Positions 60,801 through 64,000 of a DNA stretch of 64,000 nucleotides are shown in pieces. A model generated the notes under the pieces. That model was not told where the DNA came from. It searched no databases and saw only the letters and a program-made list of their open reading frames with translations. The stretch covers positions 62,001 to 126,000 of the forward strand of contig NZ_JZRB01000004.1 of NCBI RefSeq assembly GCF_000964085.1, written 5' to 3'. Positions within the stretch are counted from its first letter, which is position 1. Every line of letters starts with the position of its first letter. This DNA is from Luteibacter yeojuensis. GTDB lineage: Bacteria; Pseudomonadota; Gammaproteobacteria; Xanthomonadales; Rhodanobacteraceae. A program made the translations under genes and the position numbers.

Positions 60801-61814
60801 ATGACCCTTCCGTGCCCTGCCGCGTCGCGGCCAAAAGTGCCCCTCCTCGCCGCCCTCGGCGCCGGCGTGGGACTGTTCCTGTCGCACCCGGCCCACGCGG
60901 CCACCGAGGGTGGCGACCTTTTGACATCCAACCGCACCGCCCTGCTCGACGACGGCCGGCAGATCCGTGCGTCGGTACTGCGCCATACGCTGGTGCAGGC
61001 CACCGGCGGGGCCCGCGACGACGGCATGTGGACCTCGACCTGGGGCCACTGGGGCGACCACGACGGCAACGCCGGCGCCGCGCGCCTGCGCAGCAACGGG
61101 GGCGGCGTGGTGGGGGGCATCGACCGCGACCTGGGCGAGCTCCACGTCGGTGCGCTCGTGGGTGCCGGCAACCTGACCGCCCGCGCGCCGGGTGGCGTGG
61201 TCCAGGCCCAGTCGTCGGTCGCCGGCGGCTACGTCAGCGGCCAGCAAGGCCATTGGGAATGGCAGGGCGGCGCCAGCTACACCTGGAGCCGGATGGATAG
61301 CCACCGGCGCACGCCAGGTGCCGTCGCCGAAGCCCGCTACGGCGGCGGCATCGCCCAGGCCTGGGTGGACGGCGGTTACCGCTTCGCCACCCCGCGTGGC
61401 TCCATCACCCCATTCGTGAACCTGGCCCGCGCGCAGCTGTTCCAGGACGCGATCAACGAAACCAACGCGCCCACGGCGCTGCGCGTGGACGGCACCCACG
61501 GCCATGTCGACATCGGCACCGTGGGCGTGCGCGGTGCCATGCAGTTCCAGGATGGCGTCGTCGGCCACGCCGGCCTCGGCTACCAGCATGCCTGGGGCGA
61601 CGACGTGCGCCCCACCGATACCCAGCGGCTCATCCCCGACGGCGACCCGATGCGCGCCATCGGCGTGCCGACGCCCCGCAACGCCGCGGTCGCCGACCTC
61701 GGCATCGCGTTCGCGACCAGCAAGGGCACCTCGGTGGATGCGAGCTACCGCGGCATGTTCGGCGGCGGCAGCAAGGACCAGGCGCTGCGCGTGAGCGTCA
61801 CCATCAAGTGGTGA
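60801..61814 (+). CDS. Compact autotransporter-type outer-membrane beta-barrel protein
   Basis: A 337-residue protein with a signal peptide (about residues 1-33, ending PAHA) and a C-terminal autotransporter barrel (PF03797). Barrel features are WTSTWGHWGDHDGNAGAARL at the start, GGGVVGGIDRDLGELHVGALVGAGN, AQAWVDGGYRFATPRGSITPFVNL and the terminal strand ALRVSVTIKW ending in an aromatic residue. Only about 50 residues lie between the signal and the barrel, so a normal passenger domain is missing. It may act as a plain barrel or as a transporter for another protein. A sigma-54 promoter precedes it. Confidence 0.85.
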   Translation: MTLPCPAASRPKVPLLAALGAGVGLFLSHPAHAATEGGDLLTSNRTALLDDGRQIRASVLRHTLVQATGGARDDGMWTSTWGHWGDHDGNAGAARLRSNGGGVVGGIDRDLGELHVGALVGAGNLTARAPGGVVQAQSSVAGGYVSGQQGHWEWQGGASYTWSRMDSHRRTPGAVAEARYGGGIAQAWVDGGYRFATPRGSITPFVNLARAQLFQDAINETNAPTALRVDGTHGHVDIGTVGVRGAMQFQDGVVGHAGLGYQHAWGDDVRPTDTQRLIPDGDPMRAIGVPTPRNAAVADLGIAFATSKGTSVDASYRGMFGGGSKDQALRVSVTIKW

Positions 61815-61829
61815 CGCCCAGGGCGGGCG

Positions 61830-62321
61830 TCAGCGCGCGGCGCGGCGCGCGATCTGCACGTTGAGGGCCTGGTGCACGGCCGGCAGGCCCGCCAGGTCGA
61901 ACGTATACGGAAAGAACGAGGGCGCCCGCATGTGCAGCACCGTGTGCGAGGCGAGCAGGCCCTCGAACGCACGGCGGGTAGGCGTGCTGCGCGGCACGAA
62001 GGTAAACGTGCCATTGATGCATTCGCGGCGGAACGCCAGGCGCTGGCCCTCGATGTCGAAGACCGCGCTGCGCCCGATCGAACCCGCGGCGCAGTTGGCA
62101 CGCTGCGGCAGCTCGCGGAAGCCATACGAAACACGATGCGTCGGCCGGTCCTCATAGGCGACCAGGCCAAACTGCGCACCGTGCTGGTCCGGCAGCAGGT
62201 ACACGCCGCGACCCTGGTCCCAGCCCTGGGTAGCGAGATCGGCGGCGAGCGTGGGGGCGGTGAAGGCGCACAGCGCGAGTGCGCCGGCGACGAGGGGGAA
62301 CATCCGTGAAGCACGTGCCAT
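61830..62321 (-). CDS. Hypothetical exported protein
   Basis: A 163-residue protein with a signal peptide (residues 1-27, MARASRMFPLVAGALALCAF then TAPTLAA). The mature part is beta-rich (VYLLPDQHGAQFGLVAYED, RVSYGFRELPQRANCAAG, AFRRECINGTFTFVPRS) and has two cysteines that may form a disulfide. No known family is recognised. It is probably periplasmic. The ribosome binding site (AGGAG) is clear. It is convergent with the autotransporter gene, 15 bases apart. Confidence 0.75.
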   Translation of the reverse strand: MARASRMFPLVAGALALCAFTAPTLAADLATQGWDQGRGVYLLPDQHGAQFGLVAYEDRPTHRVSYGFRELPQRANCAAGSIGRSAVFDIEGQRLAFRRECINGTFTFVPRSTPTRRAFEGLLASHTVLHMRAPSFFPYTFDLAGLPAVHQALNVQIARRAAR

Positions 62322-62408
62322 GGTGTCGGCTCCTGCCGGTGGGGATGCCGTGTGTATAGCACCGGGTCGCAAGTTCCTGCTACCGCGTGGCGCCCACATG
62401 ACAGCGAA

Positions 62409-62906
62409 TTAATGTGACAGCGATGCCCCTTGGCGCACCAGCGCGGCGATGAACGCGTCGCGGTCGTCCGGGGCGAGCAGCAGCTTGCGGCCACCCGTGG
62501 GCTGCAGCACCACGGCGGGGCCACGGTGGCGCGAGGCCACCTTCAGCATGCCCAGGCGCCGCGAATAGAACAGGCCATCGAAGGCGAAGAAGCCGCCATT
62601 GCCGAAGACGCGGATGAGGCCGCGGAACCCGTCGTCATCGGCATGCACCGCCGCGCCGCGCAGTTCCACGGTGGTGCGGCCGACCTGGCGGCGGATGACG
62701 AGCCGGCCATCGCCCACTTCATAGCGAAGCGGTGAAACGGCATAGCAGACGGCCAGTGCCAGCGTGAGGATGCCGGCGAACGGCACGCCGAGCACCGCTG
62801 GCGCATCGCGTGTCATCACGATGGCCACGGCGGCGACGACCAGCAGTACCGTGGCGATGCCGATCCAGCGGACCGTGCCCGACATGCTGGTGGCGAAGGT
62901 TTGCAT
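62409..62906 (-). CDS. Membrane protein with a PH-like domain
   Basis: A 165-residue protein with two N-terminal membrane helices (about residues 13-29 and 37-52), followed by a soluble beta-rich domain (YEVGDGRLVIRRQVGRTTVEL, FGNGGFFAFDGLFYSRRLG, VVLQPTGGRKLLLAPDDRDAFIAAL). The pattern of the latter matches bacterial PH-like domains (bPH), which act in the membrane envelope. Function is unknown. It lies 10 bases after the stop codon of the next gene upstream and is probably co-transcribed with it. Confidence 0.78.
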   Translation of the reverse strand: MQTFATSMSGTVRWIGIATVLLVVAAVAIVMTRDAPAVLGVPFAGILTLALAVCYAVSPLRYEVGDGRLVIRRQVGRTTVELRGAAVHADDDGFRGLIRVFGNGGFFAFDGLFYSRRLGMLKVASRHRGPAVVLQPTGGRKLLLAPDDRDAFIAALVRQGASLSH

Positions 62907-62916
62907 GGCGCGGGCC

Positions 62917-64000
62917 TCAGTGGCTTTCAGGTGCCGGTGCGGGCACCGGGGCGGCGAGCAACAGCTTGCCACGGTTCACCGAGATATACGCCGCCGCGGC
63001 GGGCACCGCCTTGCCGTCCTTCACGCGCCACGCCGCCACCATCCAGTCGTCGTTGACGCGCCAGCCCACGTGGCCGTGGTCGATGAGGCCGAGCAGGGTT
63101 TCGCCGCGGAACACGAGCGGGAACGGCTGCGCATCGCTGCTGTAGCCGGTCATCTTGCCACCGGCATCGTCGAGCAAGGGCAACTCGGGCGGCTGGCCGT
63201 CTTTTTCCAGCGGGCCGCCGGTGGCCTGCGCCGCCTTTAGCACGGCCGCATACGCACCCTTGTCGTAACCCGGGAACGCGGCATCCATCGTGCCCTTCTG
63301 CGGGCTGCGGTCGAAGCGCGTCGCGGCGGCGAGCGCCGCCCTGGCGAAGTCGTCGCAGGGGGCCTTGTCGGGCCCGCACGTGGCCGCGTCCACTTTCAGC
63401 GCGCGGTCGAAGCGGAAGACGAGCATGCGCGCATGATCGAAAGTCTTGCCGTTCCAGGCGGCGGCGATAAGCCCGGCTTCGTCCTGCGAGCCGCCGCGGA
63501 CGAGGAACGCGACGGTGCGGTCACCGATGCGCGCCATCCCGTGGTTCGTCATGCAATCGCCATCGCCCCACACGTCGGGGCGCGGCACCGCGATGGCGCG
63601 CTTGCCATCGATGCGAAAGGGGGTTTCGCTCCAGCAGTGCGCGGTACCGCCCATGGACCACAGCGAGCTGACGGGCGAACCCTCAAGCTTGCGATAGCCG
63701 GCGTAGCTGTCGAGCTCCTTCAAGGCCGCCGCCACTTTGGCGTCGGGTTCGTAGGGGAACCCTTTGCCATCCTCCAGCTGCACGTCCTGGGCGAGCGTGA
63801 TGCCGGCCCCCAGCTTCGCGAGGTCGTCGGGAATCACCGCACCGGCCGCGGGGAGCTTCGCCGCGGCGTCGCGCAATGCCTCGAAGGGCGCCGGCCACGC
63901 TTTTGCATCGAGCCCTTTCAGGAACGCGATGCGGTCGCCATAGAGCCCAAGCACGCTGGCCTGCGCCTTGGCCACCGAAGGGTAGGCCGACAGCGTTTCA
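62917..64000 (-). CDS. Hypothetical protein, 5' end outside the window
   Basis: The frame runs to the right edge (the last codons read ETLSAYPSV then AKAQ), so the start is missing; at least 360 residues are visible. The sequence (AGYRKLEGSPVSSLWSMGGT, FAWDHARMLVF-type strands, CMTNHGMARIGDRTVAFLVRGG, GHVGWRVNDDWMVAAWRVKDG) is mixed alpha/beta with few cysteines, probably periplasmic, and ends in a proline/alanine tail (APVPAPAPESH). No family is recognised. It is followed by the PH-like gene after 10 bases. Confidence 0.7.
   Translation of the reverse strand, partial: ETLSAYPSVAKAQASVLGLYGDRIAFLKGLDAKAWPAPFEALRDAAAKLPAAGAVIPDDLAKLGAGITLAQDVQLEDGKGFPYEPDAKVAAALKELDSYAGYRKLEGSPVSSLWSMGGTAHCWSETPFRIDGKRAIAVPRPDVWGDGDCMTNHGMARIGDRTVAFLVRGGSQDEAGLIAAAWNGKTFDHARMLVFRFDRALKVDAATCGPDKAPCDDFARAALAAATRFDRSPQKGTMDAAFPGYDKGAYAAVLKAAQATGGPLEKDGQPPELPLLDDAGGKMTGYSSDAQPFPLVFRGETLLGLIDHGHVGWRVNDDWMVAAWRVKDGKAVPAAAAYISVNRGKLLLAAPVPAPAPESH

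Overview
The window is about 64 kb of very GC-rich, densely packed chromosome. Strong third-codon-position GC, 4-base ATGA gene overlaps, periplasmic S9/M1/M61-type peptidases, a FixL/FixJ-type pair and two families of REP-like hairpins point to a gammaproteobacterium of the Lysobacterales (Xanthomonadales). The family is probably Rhodanobacteraceae (Luteibacter/Dyella type), but this is inference: no rRNA or tRNA gene is present to confirm it. There is no phage, insertion sequence, CRISPR array or integrase; the window looks like ordinary core and accessory chromosome.

Layout. 1-7.9 kb: the tail of a TonB-type protein, a small membrane protein, a cysteine-dioxygenase-fold protein with an FAD/NAD(P)-binding protein, a zinc-type alcohol dehydrogenase divergent from cardiolipin synthase, a secreted esterase and an MFS transporter. 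8.0-22.7 kb: a complete inositol catabolic regulon. An RpiR-type repressor (IolR), IolG and a second Gfo/Idh dehydrogenase run leftward. The ABC importer, IolC-IolJ fusion, IolD, IolE, IolB, MmsA/IolA and an OprB-type porin run rightward. The divergent control region holds two copies of the GGAA-N6-TTCC motif known for IolR. Together these genes take inositol from the outer membrane to DHAP and acetyl-CoA.

22.7-34.3 kb: a CPXCG protein, HAD hydrolase, YihY/BrkB protein, glycine-zipper protein, Tat-type exported MsrB, S9 peptidase, SDR, DUF2383-type protein, YdcF protein, and a sensor kinase/FixJ-type regulator/lone receiver module. 34.5-44.4 kb: two AraC regulators flank an unrecognised gene pair and two divergent GH13 enzymes; then MarR/LysE and a nucleoside transporter with a PfkB kinase. 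44.4-49.3 kb: glutaminyl cyclase, M1 aminopeptidase and a Sel1-repeat protein.

49.3-55.3 kb holds the most interesting unit. A tightly overlapping six-gene operon encodes RsbR, RsbS, RsbT, an RsbX-like phosphatase fused to an RsbT-like ATPase, a soluble histidine kinase and a REC-PAS-kinase-REC hybrid, with a lone response regulator divergent from it. It is a Gram-negative stressosome wired to phosphorelay proteins, with no sigma-B in sight. 55.2-64 kb: a LysR/NTF2 pair, aldo-keto reductase, a degenerate M61-like secreted protein and a compact autotransporter, each behind a good sigma-54 (-24/-12) promoter, with CycA between them, then small exported or membrane proteins to the window edge.

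Ten full hairpin repeats in two sequence families, plus half elements, punctuate the 3' ends of genes, mostly between convergent pairs.
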